64,000 bases of DNA, taken from contig NZ_JAJOLP010000001.1 in assembly GCF_021129215.1 (NCBI RefSeq), positions 2,976,001 through 3,040,000 of the forward strand, written 5' to 3'. A program made the translations under genes and the position numbers. Below the pieces are notes generated by a model that was not told the DNA's origin, did no database searches, and worked only from the letters and a program-made list of their open reading frames with translations. How positions within the stretch are numbered: position 1 is the stretch's first letter; each line of letters opens with the position of its first letter. Positions 19,557 through 28,458 of the stretch are shown piece by piece. This DNA is from Agromyces sp. S2-1-8. Lineage in GTDB: Bacteria; Actinomycetota; Actinomycetes; Actinomycetales; Microbacteriaceae.

Positions 19557-20942
19557 TCAGGCGACATCGGTGCTCGGCGCGAGCTGGTCGATCGCGCCGG
19601 TGAACGCCGTCTCGTCGATCGCACCCACGGCGACCACCGAGAACGGGCGGGAGACGAGGTCGGCGGCGAGCGCCCGCACGTCGTCGACGGTGACGCGTGC
19701 GATGCGCCGGAGCGCCTCGTCGAGGTCTGCGAACTCGCCGAGCGTCAGCTCGGCCCGGCCGAGACGGCTCATGCGGGTGTCGGAGTCTTCGAGCGCGAGC
19801 GCCGAGGCGCCGGCGAGCTGGCCGGCCGCACGTCGCAGCTCTTCGGCGGTCACGCCGTCGCGGGCGAGCCGCTCGAGCTCGTCGCGCATGAGCTCGGCAA
19901 CGGTGCCGGCCTTCGACGGGGCGCAGCCCGCGTACATGCCGAAGAGGCCGGCGTCGGAGTAGGCCGGCGCGAACGAGTAGACGGCGTAGGCGAGCCCGCG
20001 GCGCTCGCGCACCTGCTGGAAGAGCCTCGACGACATGCCCGAGCCGAAGATCGCGTTGAGCATGCTCATCGTCGAGCGGCGCTCATCGGTGGCGACGAGC
20101 CCGGGAACGCCGACGAGCAGGTTGACCTGCTCCGTCGGTCGTTCGACGACCGTCAGCGGATGCCCCGTGTCGAGGGTCGCCGGGGCGGTCGAGCGGCGCG
20201 GCACCGGGTCGGCCGCCTCGTCGAGCCGCCAGCCCGCGACCCCGAGGGCGCGCGTGAGATCAAGGACGAGCGCATCGTGGTCGACCGCGCCCGCGACGGT
20301 GACGACCAGGTCTTGCGGGCGGTAGTTCGCCCGGTAGTGCTCGTGCACGGCCGAGCGGGTGGCGGCCCGGATCGTCGCGGGATCACCGCCGATGGGACGG
20401 CCCAGCGGGTGCTCGCCGAGCACGGTGCTGAAGAATCGCTCGTTGGCCACGTCGGCGGGGTCGTCGCCCGCCATCGACAGCTCCTCGAGGATGACGCCGC
20501 GCTCGGTCTCGAACTCGCCCGCGTCGAGCAGCGACGAGGTGAACATGTCGGCGAGCACCTCGACCGCCATCGGCAGGTCGCGATCCTGCACCTTCGCGTA
20601 GTAGCAGGTGTACTCCTTCGCGGTGAGCGCGTTGTGCTCGCCGCCGACCGAGTCGAACGAGATCGCGATGTCGAGGGCGGTGCGCTTCGCGGTGCCCTTG
20701 AACAGCAGGTGCTCGAGGAAGTGGGTCGACCCGAGGCTCGCCGGCCGCGAGGCATCCGCCCCCTGCTCGTCGCGCGAGCCGACCGCGACCCAGAAGCCGA
20801 CGGTCGCGCTGCGACTGCCCGGAACCTGCTCGCTGAGCACCCGGACGCCCGAGGGGAGCACCGAACGCCGCACGCGCGAGCCGCCCGTCGCCTCGAACGA
20901 GAGCTCGGCCTGGCCGAGTGGGAGGTCGACGGCGCCGTTCAT
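19557..20942 (-). CDS. M16-family zinc peptidase (processing peptidase-like)
   Basis: Product of 461 aa in the M16B family. The inverted zinc motif HFLEH is at residues 74-78, with the downstream Glu ligand around 147-154 (ETERGVILEE). The second half contains RERRGLAYAVYSF, the usual inactive-half arginine/tyrosine motif. The ATG at 20942 is preceded by TAGGCT seven bases upstream. In related genomes this gene directly follows rpsO-pnp and precedes dapB. Here dapB is near but pnp is 17 kb away, so the block has been opened. Confidence 0.93.
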   Translation of the reverse strand: MNGAVDLPLGQAELSFEATGGSRVRRSVLPSGVRVLSEQVPGSRSATVGFWVAVGSRDEQGADASRPASLGSTHFLEHLLFKGTAKRTALDIAISFDSVGGEHNALTAKEYTCYYAKVQDRDLPMAVEVLADMFTSSLLDAGEFETERGVILEELSMAGDDPADVANERFFSTVLGEHPLGRPIGGDPATIRAATRSAVHEHYRANYRPQDLVVTVAGAVDHDALVLDLTRALGVAGWRLDEAADPVPRRSTAPATLDTGHPLTVVERPTEQVNLLVGVPGLVATDERRSTMSMLNAIFGSGMSSRLFQQVRERRGLAYAVYSFAPAYSDAGLFGMYAGCAPSKAGTVAELMRDELERLARDGVTAEELRRAAGQLAGASALALEDSDTRMSRLGRAELTLGEFADLDEALRRIARVTVDDVRALAADLVSRPFSVVAVGAIDETAFTGAIDQLAPSTDVA

Positions 20943-21000
20943 CCCGAACAGCCTATGCCACCCGGGCATGGAAAGCAGGTCGGCTCGACGGCCGCGCGAC

Positions 21001-22083
21001 TCACGCCGAGGCGCGGTCGAGCTCGACGAGCTCGGAGCGCGTGAGCTCGATGCCGGCGGCGGCGAGGAGCGCCTCGACCTGCTCGGGTCGCGTTGCGCTC
21101 GCGACCGGCGCTGCGACCGTCGGCTTCGCGAGCAGCCAGGCCAGTGCGATCGTCGCGGGCTGGACGCCGTGGGCGAAGGCGACCGCATCGACGGCGGCGA
21201 GCACCCGGTGACCGCGACGCCCCAGGTGCTTGGCCTGGCGCGCTCCGCGGGCGTCGTGCCGCACGTCGGCACGACGGCGGACCTGGCCGCCGAGGAATCC
21301 GTTCGCGAGGGCGAAGTAGGGCAGCACGGCGAGGCCCTGCGCGTGGGCGACGAGCTCGGGAGCACCCTCGTAGGAACGACGCTCCATGAGGTTGTACCGG
21401 GTCGTGAACGTCTGGAAGCGGGGCAGCCCGTTCGCGGCGAGCACGCGCGCCTCGATGAGCCGGTCGGGACCGAAGTCGCTTGCGCCGATCGCCCCCACCT
21501 TGCCGGCGGCGATGAGCGCGTCGACGGCTCCGAGGCTCTCTTCGAGCGGGACCTCGGGGTCTTCGCCGTGGAAGTGCACGAGGTCGAGGCGCTCGACGCC
21601 GAGCCGCGAGAGGGAGGCCTCGACGGCGGCCTTGATCTGCTTCGGCGCGAGGCCCGGGTGATCGGGGTGCTGGCCGATCTTCGTCATCACCGACATCCGG
21701 GCGCGCGCGCTGCGCGACTCGAGCCACATGCCGATGATCGACTCGCTGCGCCCCGCGGCGTAGCTGTCGGCCGTGTCGAGGAGCGAGCCGCCGACGCCGG
21801 CGAAGCGGTCGAGCACCGCGAATGCGTCGTCGGCGCCGAGCGTCCAGCCGAAGGTCGACGCCCCGAGCGCGAACGGCTGGGCCTCGATGCCGGTGCCTCC
21901 GATGGGCACACGCGCCGGCACGGTGATCGGCCCGGAGAGCGGGTTGGACGCGACGGTCTCGACGCGCAGGCGGGCCGCTTCGGGCTCGCTCGACTCGGCG
22001 CGCTCGATCGCGTCGATGTCGATCTCGGCGATCGCCGCCCCCGCAGCGCTCGCCGCGCTGCCGCGGTAGACGTGTCGTGCCAC
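21001..22083 (-). CDS. Aldo/keto reductase with N-terminal extension
   Basis: Product of 360 aa. The AKR barrel begins near residue 70 (PFALGASTFGW). The catalytic set is visible: Asp in LLDTADSYAAG, Tyr in the same segment, Lys in MTKIG and His in LDLVHFHGED. The first 65 or so residues are an unassigned extension. GTG start at 22083 with GGAGGAGA upstream. It follows the citE-like gene by 168 bp on the same strand, so it may belong to the branched-chain operon, but its substrate is not predictable. Confidence 0.85.
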   Translation of the reverse strand: MARHVYRGSAASAAGAAIAEIDIDAIERAESSEPEAARLRVETVASNPLSGPITVPARVPIGGTGIEAQPFALGASTFGWTLGADDAFAVLDRFAGVGGSLLDTADSYAAGRSESIIGMWLESRSARARMSVMTKIGQHPDHPGLAPKQIKAAVEASLSRLGVERLDLVHFHGEDPEVPLEESLGAVDALIAAGKVGAIGASDFGPDRLIEARVLAANGLPRFQTFTTRYNLMERRSYEGAPELVAHAQGLAVLPYFALANGFLGGQVRRRADVRHDARGARQAKHLGRRGHRVLAAVDAVAFAHGVQPATIALAWLLAKPTVAAPVASATRPEQVEALLAAAGIELTRSELVELDRASA

Positions 22084-22251
22084 TCGTCTCCTCCTCCCCA
22101 GGATTGGCTCTGAGGATATGCAGATCGATGGCTGTTTCTGCGCCGATTCGGCGGAGAACGGGTGAACCGTTATCGAATCGTTTGCAGCGGGACCGCGGAT
22201 GTCCCCCGTTCAAGGGGATCCTGAGGCAGTCTCATGAACCGAGCGCGCGGT

Positions 22252-23070
22252 TCAGCGGCGGGCGCGCCGCAGCACCGCTTCGGCCTGGGCGAGCATTGGT
22301 GCGTCGACCATCGTCCCCCGGAACGCGAACACCCCGCGCTCGCCCTCGGCCGCCTCGAGCACCGCGCGCGCCCACGCCACGCGCTCGGGCTCGGGCCGGT
22401 ACGCCGACCGGACGACGGCGGACTGCGAGGGGTGGATGCACGCGGTCGCCGCGAAGCCGACGGCCGCCGCATCCTCCGCCTCGAGGCGGAGACCCTCGAC
22501 ATCGGCGATGTCGAGGTGGACGGCGTCGATCGCCGCGGCGCCGTGCGCCCCGGCGGCGAGCAGCACCTGAGATCTGGCGTGCCGCGCGACCTCGCGATAG
22601 CCGCCGTCGGGCCCGCGACTCGACGAGCCGCCGAGCGACGCGACGAGGTCTTCAGCACCCCACATGAGCGCCGACACGTTGGGGATCGCCGCGATCTCGG
22701 CCGCGGACATGACGCCGCGCGCCGTCTCGCAGAGCGCGACGACCTCGAGCTCGGCGAGGTCGACCAGGTCGGCCGTGCCCTCGCACTTGGCGAGCATCAC
22801 CGTGCGGTAGTCGGTCGCGGCGATCGCGGCGAGGTCGGCGGCGAAGTCCTCGGTGCCGGCGGGGTTAACGCGCACGATCACACGCTCGGGGTCGAGCGGC
22901 GTGTCGACGAGGGCTGCGCGGGCCTCGGGCTTCGCACCCGGCGCCACGGCGTCTTCGAGGTCGACGATGACGGCGTCGGCGCGGTCGAGCGCCTTCGCGT
23001 ATCGCTCGGGGCGATCCGCCGGGCAGAACAGGATCGCCGGCCCGAAGCGGAAGGCGGGTCGGTCGGCCAT
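22252..23070 (-). CDS. CitE-family (HpcH/HpaI) CoA-ester lyase
   Basis: Product of 272 aa. CitE-like beta-hydroxyacyl-CoA lyases cleave citramalyl-CoA or HMG-CoA-type esters with Mg2+. Motifs: ILFCPADRPERYAKA, DAVIVDLEDAVAPGAKPEAR (metal-binding Glu/Asp), VALCETARGV and AATACIHPSQ. Synteny matches M. tuberculosis Rv2498c, reported to act in leucine catabolism and itaconate dissimilation. Two tandem ATGs lie just after AGGAGG; the second (23070) gives better spacing. It overlaps the MaoC stop, so the two are translationally coupled. Confidence 0.9.
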   Translation of the reverse strand: MADRPAFRFGPAILFCPADRPERYAKALDRADAVIVDLEDAVAPGAKPEARAALVDTPLDPERVIVRVNPAGTEDFAADLAAIAATDYRTVMLAKCEGTADLVDLAELEVVALCETARGVMSAAEIAAIPNVSALMWGAEDLVASLGGSSSRGPDGGYREVARHARSQVLLAAGAHGAAAIDAVHLDIADVEGLRLEAEDAAAVGFAATACIHPSQSAVVRSAYRPEPERVAWARAVLEAAEGERGVFAFRGTMVDAPMLAQAEAVLRRARR

Positions 23071-23651
23071 CATTCCTCCTCGTCGGTGCGCTCGGCGCCG
23101 CGCGCGCCGGCGGCAGCGGAACCGCTCGCGGACTCGGATGCCTGCCGCTCCCCCGCCTCGCGCGTCCACATGAGGACCGACCGCGTCGCCCGGGCGACTT
23201 CGACCCCGTGCTGGTTGCGCCCGACGTGATGCAGGGTGACGATGCCCTGACCGGGCCGTGAGGCGGACTCGCGCACCGCGACGACCAGCGTCTCGCTGTA
23301 CAGGGTGTCGCCGTGGTAGAGCGGTGCGGGGAACGCGACCTCGGCGAACCCGAGGTTCGCGACGATCGTGCCCTGGGTCAGCTGGGCCACCGAGGCGCCC
23401 ACGATCGTCGCGAGCGTGAACATCGAGTTCACGAGCCGCTCGCCGAACGGCTGGCCCTCGGCCCACGCGGCGTCGAGGTGCAGCGACTGGGTGTTCATCG
23501 TCAGCGTCGTGAACAGCACGTTGTCGGCCTCCGTGACGGTGCGACCCGGCCGGTGCAGGTAGCGGGTGCCGGGTTCGAACTCGTCGAACCAGAGCCCCCG
23601 CTGCAGCACCTCGCGGCGCACCTCGGGCAGGTCGGTCGATTCGCCGGGCAT
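23070..23651 (-). CDS. MaoC-family enoyl-CoA hydratase
   Basis: Product of 193 aa with one hot-dog MaoC domain (RTVTEADNVLFTTLTMNTQSLHLD, the D-x4-H-like catalytic region, then GERLVNSMFTLATIVG) and a C-terminal disordered acidic tail. MaoC hydratases give (R)-3-hydroxyacyl-CoA. The gene is the positional equivalent of Rv2499c. With the adjacent CitE lyase it would hydrate 3-methylglutaconyl-CoA to HMG-CoA; that is inferred from order. GGGAGGGAGC precedes the ATG at 23651. Confidence 0.87.
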   Translation of the reverse strand: MPGESTDLPEVRREVLQRGLWFDEFEPGTRYLHRPGRTVTEADNVLFTTLTMNTQSLHLDAAWAEGQPFGERLVNSMFTLATIVGASVAQLTQGTIVANLGFAEVAFPAPLYHGDTLYSETLVVAVRESASRPGQGIVTLHHVGRNQHGVEVARATRSVLMWTREAGERQASESASGSAAAGARGAERTDEEE

Positions 23652-23704
23652 CGCCCGCTCCCTCCCGCCTCGGTCGGCCCGAGGCATCCCTCTCGACTCG
23701 AACG

Positions 23705-24871
23705 CTACCCGGCGAGGCCCAGCTCGCGTGCGATCACCATGAGCTGCACCTCGTTGGTGCCCTCGCCGATCTCGAGGATCTTCGAGTCGCGGTAGTGCCG
23801 GGCCACGAGGCTCTCGTTCATGAAGCCCATGCCGCCGAAGATCTGGGTGGCGTCGCGAGCATTCAGCATCGCGGCGTCGCTCGAGACGAGCTTCGCCATC
23901 GCCGCCTCCTTCTTGAACGGGAGGCCCGCGTCGGCGCGTCGGGCCGCGTCGTGCCAGGCGAGGCGCGACGTGTAGACGCGGGCCTGCATCTGGGCGATCG
24001 TGAAGGCGATGAACTGGTGCGACGCGATCGGCACGCCGAACACGTTGCGGGTCTTCGCGTAGGCGAGCGCCTCGTCGAGGCAGCCCTGCGCAGCACCCGT
24101 CGCGAGCGCCGCGATCGCGATGCGGCCCTCGTCGAGCGTCTGCAGGAAGTTGGCGAAGCCGCGCCCGCGCTCGCCGAGCAGGTTCGCCGCGGGCACGCGC
24201 ACGTCGTCGAACGTCAGCGGGTGCGTGTCGGACGCGCGCCAGCCCGACTTGTCGTAGCCGGGGGCGACCGTGAAGCCGGGTGTGCCGTTCGGCAGGATGA
24301 TCGTCGAGAGCTCCTTCGCGACCGATCCGTCGGCCCGGGTGCGCTCGCCGGTGACGGCCGTGACCGTGACGAACCTCGTGATCGGCGTGCCCGAGTTGGT
24401 GATGAACTGCTTCGAGCCGTTCACGACCCACTCGTCGCCGTCGAGCACCGCCGTCGTGCGGGTGGCGCCGGCGTCGGAACCGGCCTCGGACTCGGTCAGG
24501 CCGAAGCCGGCGAGCGCGCGACCGGCGACGAGGTCGGGCAGGAACTCGGCCTTCTGCTCCTCGGTGCCGTGACGGAAGACTGGCATCGCGCCGAGGCCGA
24601 CCGCAGCCTCGAGCGTGATCGCGATCGACTGGTCGACGCGGGCGAGGGCCTCGATCGCGAGGCACAGCGCCACGTAGTCGCCGCCCTGGCCGCCGACCTC
24701 CTCGGGGAACGGCAGCCCGAACAGCCCGAGCTCGCCCATCTGCGCGACGACGTCCATCGACAGGGTGTGCGTGCGGTCCGCCTCGTACGCCTGCGGTGCG
24801 ACGACGGTGTCGGCGAACTCGCAGACCATGTCGTACAGCTGCTGCTCTTCGCTGCTCAGCTCGGTGCTCAC
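23705..24871 (-). CDS. Acyl-CoA dehydrogenase (probable isovaleryl/short-branched-chain type)
   Basis: FAD flavoenzyme of 388 aa, the normal ACAD length. FAD/substrate motifs are [15 protein letters not shown] and FITNSG, followed by the C-terminal [16 protein letters not shown] with the conserved Glu. Positional equivalent of FadE19 (Rv2500c). In this cluster the likely substrate is isovaleryl-CoA from leucine. It begins with GTG overlapping the accA1 stop by 4 nt (GTGA at 24868-24871). The MaoC gene follows after 53 bp. Confidence 0.93.
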   Translation of the reverse strand: MSTELSSEEQQLYDMVCEFADTVVAPQAYEADRTHTLSMDVVAQMGELGLFGLPFPEEVGGQGGDYVALCLAIEALARVDQSIAITLEAAVGLGAMPVFRHGTEEQKAEFLPDLVAGRALAGFGLTESEAGSDAGATRTTAVLDGDEWVVNGSKQFITNSGTPITRFVTVTAVTGERTRADGSVAKELSTIILPNGTPGFTVAPGYDKSGWRASDTHPLTFDDVRVPAANLLGERGRGFANFLQTLDEGRIAIAALATGAAQGCLDEALAYAKTRNVFGVPIASHQFIAFTIAQMQARVYTSRLAWHDAARRADAGLPFKKEAAMAKLVSSDAAMLNARDATQIFGGMGFMNESLVARHYRDSKILEIGEGTNEVQLMVIARELGLAG

Positions 24872-26943
24872 GTCGTGATCCTCATTCCTGGTGGGGTGCT
24901 CGGGTGCGCACCCTCGTGGAGTGCGCCCGACGATGCCGGTGGGGTGCTCGGGGCGGCCGCGACCGGGTCGCGGTCGGCGGTGCCGTCGATGCGGGTGGAT
25001 GCCTCGGGCGATGCGTCGACTCGGGCGACCGGCTGGTCTCGCGAGACCTGCTGCCCCATCGCGACCGACAGCCGCACGATGCCGGCGACGGTCGCGGTCA
25101 CGCGGTGCTCCATCTTCATCGCCTCGATCGCGACGACGGCGTCTCCGGGCTCGACCCGGTCGCCGTCGGCGACGAGCACGGCGGTCACGGTGCCGGGCAT
25201 CGGCGCACGGAGTTCGGGGTCGACGAGGCCGCCGCGCTCGATCATCGCGAGTCGGGCGTCGAGGTCGGCGCGACGATCGGGAGCCGGCACCCGCCAGGTA
25301 CCGTGCGGAGTGTGCACCCAGGTCGCGCCGTCGCCGGCGGTCGCGACGGCGTCCGCAGACGCCGAGTGCGCTGCGGCGCCGGAGGGGGTGCCCGGTCGAC
25401 CGGGTCGCCAGTCGCGGGCGAGCTGCCAGGCACGACCGCCGGCCTCGCGGGCGGCATCGACGGCCGCCGAGGCGCGTGCCGCCTGCGCGGCGGCGAGCAC
25501 CTCGGGGGGAACGCCGTCGGACTCGGGCTCCGGCATGCGGTCGATGAGGCCGGTGTCGAGGTCGCCGCGCCGCACCGCCGGTTCGGCGAGGAGGCGGCGG
25601 AGGAACGCGAGGTTCGTGTCGATGCCCAGCACCACCGTGCCGGCGAGCGCCGCGTCGAGCCGCGTGAGGGCCTCGGCCCGGTCGGCCCCGCGTGCGATGA
25701 CCTTCGCGAGCATCGGGTCGTAGTCGGCGGTGATCGTCTGGCCCGAGCGGATGCCGCCGTCGACCCGCACCCCGTCGCCCGCCGGCTCGCGCCAGATGAG
25801 CAGTTCACCCGTCGACGGGAGGAAGCCGCGCTCGGGGCTCTCTGCGTAGACGCGCGCCTCGATCGCGTGCCCGGTGAGCCTCACGTCGTCCTGCCGTACA
25901 GCGAGCGGCTGGCCCGCGGCGATGCGCAGCTGCTGCTCGACGAGGTCCATGCCGGTGACGAGTTCGGTGACGGGGTGCTCCACCTGGAGCCGGGTGTTCA
26001 TCTCGATGAAGAAGAACTCGTCGGGTGCAGAGTCGGAGACGAGGAACTCGACCGTGCCGGCGCCGCGGTAGTCGACACTGCGGGCGGCGTCGCAGGCCGC
26101 CTCGCCGATGCGGGCGCGGGTGTCCGCGTCGAGCAACGGCGACGGCGCCTCTTCGATGACCTTCTGGTGGCGGCGCTGCAGCGAGCACTCGCGCTCGCCG
26201 AGGTGGATGACGCGGCCATGGGCGTCGGCGAGCACCTGCACCTCGATGTGCCGGGGGCGCTCGATGAGCCGCTCGAGGAGGAGCGTGTCGTCGCCGAACG
26301 CGGCCCGGGCGATGCGGCGCGCGGCCGGCAGCGCCGCGGCCAGCTGCTCGGCGTCTCGCGCGATCTGCATGCCCTTGCCGCCGCCGCCGGCGGACGGCTT
26401 CACGAGGAGCGGGAACCCCACCGCCGCACCGGCTTCGAGGAGTGCCGCGTCGTCGAGCGCTGGATCGGCGACGCCGGGCACCGTCGGCACGCCCGACGCC
26501 GCGACATGCTGCTTCGCGCGGATCTTGTCGCCCATGATCTCGAGGGCGCGCGCGCCGGGGCCGACGAAGGCGATGCCGGCCGCGGCGCAGGCGGCGGCGA
26601 AGTCTGCGTCTTCGGACAGGAAGCCGTACCCGGGGTGCACGGCCAGGGCACCCGTCGCGAGCGCCGCAGCGACGAGGCGGTCGGCATCGAGATAGCTCTC
26701 GGCGGCCGCTGCGGGGCCGATGCGGACGGCGTCGTCGGCGAGCCGCACGTGCGGCGCGTCGGCATCGGCGTCGGAGTAGACGGCGATCGAGCGGATGCCG
26801 AGCCGACGAAGGGTGCGGATGACGCGCACCGCGATCTCGCCGCGGTTCGCGACGAGCACGCGCTCGAACGGGCGCGGGCGGGGATCGACCTCGGCGGGGA
26901 GTCGGGAGCCGGCATCGCCGGGCAAGCCCTCGAGCGTGACCAT
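24868..26943 (-). CDS. accA1: Acyl-CoA carboxylase alpha subunit (biotin carboxylase plus BCCP; methylcrotonyl-CoA type)
   Basis: Product of 691 aa. Biotin carboxylase domain: [31 protein letters not shown] loop, [20 protein letters not shown] and [14 protein letters not shown]. The C-terminal biotinyl domain carries EAMKMEH with Lys610. A low-complexity tail of about 50 residues follows the biotin domain, built partly on a 15-bp direct repeat. It should pair with AccD1 at 28459-30066 to make methylcrotonyl-CoA carboxylase. It is separated from accD1 by a TetR/metallo-hydrolase pair but has its own operator pair upstream. Confidence 0.93.
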   Translation of the reverse strand: MVTLEGLPGDAGSRLPAEVDPRPRPFERVLVANRGEIAVRVIRTLRRLGIRSIAVYSDADADAPHVRLADDAVRIGPAAAAESYLDADRLVAAALATGALAVHPGYGFLSEDADFAAACAAAGIAFVGPGARALEIMGDKIRAKQHVAASGVPTVPGVADPALDDAALLEAGAAVGFPLLVKPSAGGGGKGMQIARDAEQLAAALPAARRIARAAFGDDTLLLERLIERPRHIEVQVLADAHGRVIHLGERECSLQRRHQKVIEEAPSPLLDADTRARIGEAACDAARSVDYRGAGTVEFLVSDSAPDEFFFIEMNTRLQVEHPVTELVTGMDLVEQQLRIAAGQPLAVRQDDVRLTGHAIEARVYAESPERGFLPSTGELLIWREPAGDGVRVDGGIRSGQTITADYDPMLAKVIARGADRAEALTRLDAALAGTVVLGIDTNLAFLRRLLAEPAVRRGDLDTGLIDRMPEPESDGVPPEVLAAAQAARASAAVDAAREAGGRAWQLARDWRPGRPGTPSGAAAHSASADAVATAGDGATWVHTPHGTWRVPAPDRRADLDARLAMIERGGLVDPELRAPMPGTVTAVLVADGDRVEPGDAVVAIEAMKMEHRVTATVAGIVRLSVAMGQQVSRDQPVARVDASPEASTRIDGTADRDPVAAAPSTPPASSGALHEGAHPSTPPGMRITT
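24890..24952. repeat. 15-bp direct repeat in the accA1 tail
   Basis: GGTGGGGTGCTCGGG occurs at 24890-24904 and 24938-24952, a 48-bp offset, giving PSTPP twice in the C-terminal tail of AccA1. The in-frame period suggests a small duplication in a disordered tail, with no regulatory role implied. Confidence 0.6.
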
Positions 26944-26975
26944 TCGCGCCTCTCTGCACCATCGCAGCGCGCTCT

Positions 26976-27020
26976 CCAGTTAGCGCGCACTAACTGGAAC
27001 TGATGTTAGTGCTCGTTAAC
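26976..27020. promoter_or_regulatory. Paired TetR-type operators upstream of accA1
   Basis: Two palindromes of the form GTTARYGNNCRYTAAC. Site A core is GTTAGCGCGCACTAAC at 26979-26994, flanked by CCA/TGG to give 8-bp perfect outer arms (26976-26997). Site B is GTTAGTGCTCGTTAAC at 27005-27020. Centres are 26 bp apart and 44-70 bp before the accA1 start. The last codons of the TetR gene run through site B. The same pair recurs at 30146-30189. The binding protein is inferred to be the TetR at 30194-30820. Confidence 0.8.
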
Positions 27021-27575
27021 TGAATTGGCAAGCGCCTCGGCGAGTCGCTCGACGCCGTAGTCGAACGCGCGGTCGACGTCACCGCCGAGCCGGAACGCCC
27101 CCGCGAGTTCCATCGTGACGAAGCCGTTCGCCCAGGCGGTGATCGTGCGCGCGGCGGGAAGCGCATCGGACTCGCCGACGAGCGCCGTGGCGACGCGCAG
27201 CACCGGGGCGCTCGCCGCCGTGAGGACCCCCTGCGACACTCCCCCGCCGCCGGGTGCGAACACCAGGCCGAACGCGACGGGGCACTCGTGCGCGAACGCA
27301 CGGAGCTCGCGGGCGAGCCCGACGAGCCCGCGACGCGCGTCGCCGCCGGACGGCGCCGCCGAGTCGAGGCGGGCGGCCAGGTCGCGCACGGTCGCCTCGG
27401 CCACGAGCGCCACGAGCGCGCCGCGGTTGCGCACCCGCTTGTAGAGCGACGGCGCTCGCACGCCGACGCGATCGGCGACGGCCTGCATCGTCAGGCCGTC
27501 GAGGCCGGCGGACTCGACGACGGTGCGGCCGGCGGCGATGATCTCCTCGAGCGAGGTGCGATCGGGTGCGGGCAT
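27006..27575 (-). CDS. TetR/AcrR-family regulator (divergent from metallo-hydrolase)
   Basis: Product of 189 aa. N-terminal HTH (TMQAVADRVGVRAPSLYKRVRNRGALVALVAEATV) and a C-terminal domain of the WHG/TetR_C_33 type (ITAWANGFVTMELAGAFRLGGD). ATG at 27575 with GGGGAGC. It is divergent from the metallo-hydrolase gene, with a tandem palindrome between them that it probably binds, so local autoregulation is likely. The branched-chain genes around it carry a different palindrome, so it is probably not their regulator. Confidence 0.88.
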   Translation of the reverse strand: MPAPDRTSLEEIIAAGRTVVESAGLDGLTMQAVADRVGVRAPSLYKRVRNRGALVALVAEATVRDLAARLDSAAPSGGDARRGLVGLARELRAFAHECPVAFGLVFAPGGGGVSQGVLTAASAPVLRVATALVGESDALPAARTITAWANGFVTMELAGAFRLGGDVDRAFDYGVERLAEALANSVNEH

Positions 27576-27612
27576 CTCGTGCTCCCCTCATGCGATGTCG
27601 GAATCGAGCTTA

Positions 27613-27651
27613 GGCTATTGCGCATAGCCATGATGGCTATGTAGCATAGCC
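27613..27651. promoter_or_regulatory. Tandem GGCTAT-N5-ATAGCC operators between TetR and metallo-hydrolase genes
   Basis: Two 17-bp palindromes, GGCTAT-TGCGC-ATAGCC (27613-27629) and GGCTAT-GTAGC-ATAGCC (27635-27651), start 22 bp apart, about two helical turns. Read from the middle they also form ATAGCCAT-G-ATGGCTAT. A plus-strand promoter overlaps: TTGCGC (27618-27623), 18-bp spacer, TAGCAT (27642-27647). A repressor bound here would block the hydrolase promoter and probably the TetR promoter too. Confidence 0.8.
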
Positions 27652-27687
27652 ATCATCGTCCACACCGAGAACGCAGAGGATACCGAA

Positions 27688-28413
27688 ATGCAGCTCGCCC
27701 CGTCGCTCCACCGCATCGGCAACGACATCGTCGCCGTCTACCTCGTCGACGCACCCGAGGGCGTGACGGTCATCGACGCAGGCCTCTCCGGGCAGTGGCC
27801 GGAGCTGATCGACGAGCTGGCGGCGATGGGCCGCACGGTCGACGACGTCCGGGGCGTCGTGCTCACCCACGGCGACACCGACCACATCGGCTTCGCCGAA
27901 CGCCTGCGCCGCGACCACGGCGTGCCCGTCCACGTCCACGAGGCCGACGCGGCCCGCGCGCGGGGCGAGGAGTCGTCGAAGCCCGGATGGGGGCACGTGA
28001 AGCTCGGCGCGACCGCGAGGTTCCTCTGGTACGCGGCGCGCACGGGCGGCCTGCGCACGACGCACCTCACCGAGGTCGTGCCGATGCGCGACGGCGACGT
28101 GCTCGACCTGCCGGGCTCGCCGCGCATCATCGGCATGCCGGGGCACTCCGCCGGCAGCGTCGCGATCCACGTTCCCGCGGTCGACGCCGTGTTCGTCGGC
28201 GACGCGCTGACGACCAGGCACGTGCTCACGGGCGCCGAAGGTCCGCAGCCCGCCCCCTTCACCGACGACCCCGCCGAGGCGCTCGCCTCCCTGCATCGGC
28301 TCGACGGCGTCGCGGCGAGCTGGGTGCTTCCGGGCCACGGCATGCCCTGGCACGGCGGCGTACCGGCGATCGTCGACGCGATCGAGCGCGCGGCCGAGGC
28401 ATCCGCTCGCTGA
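27688..28413 (+). CDS. MBL-fold metallo-hydrolase
   Basis: Product of 241 aa with the metallo-beta-lactamase motif THGDTDHIG (the HxHxDH variant with Gly-Asp-Thr-Asp-His). GHSAGSVAIH and VFVGDAL carry further metal ligands, and the C-terminal LPGHG is present. It resembles glyoxalase II/lactonase-type hydrolases; the substrate is unknown. GAGGA precedes the ATG. It is divergent from, and probably controlled by, the TetR at 27006-27575. The pair sits as a cassette between accA1 and accD1. Confidence 0.9.
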   Translation: MQLAPSLHRIGNDIVAVYLVDAPEGVTVIDAGLSGQWPELIDELAAMGRTVDDVRGVVLTHGDTDHIGFAERLRRDHGVPVHVHEADAARARGEESSKPGWGHVKLGATARFLWYAARTGGLRTTHLTEVVPMRDGDVLDLPGSPRIIGMPGHSAGSVAIHVPAVDAVFVGDALTTRHVLTGAEGPQPAPFTDDPAEALASLHRLDGVAASWVLPGHGMPWHGGVPAIVDAIERAAEASAR

Positions 28414-28458
28414 CGCTGCGAACGGCGGGGCGCCCGAGCGCCCGAGCCGTCGCCGTCA

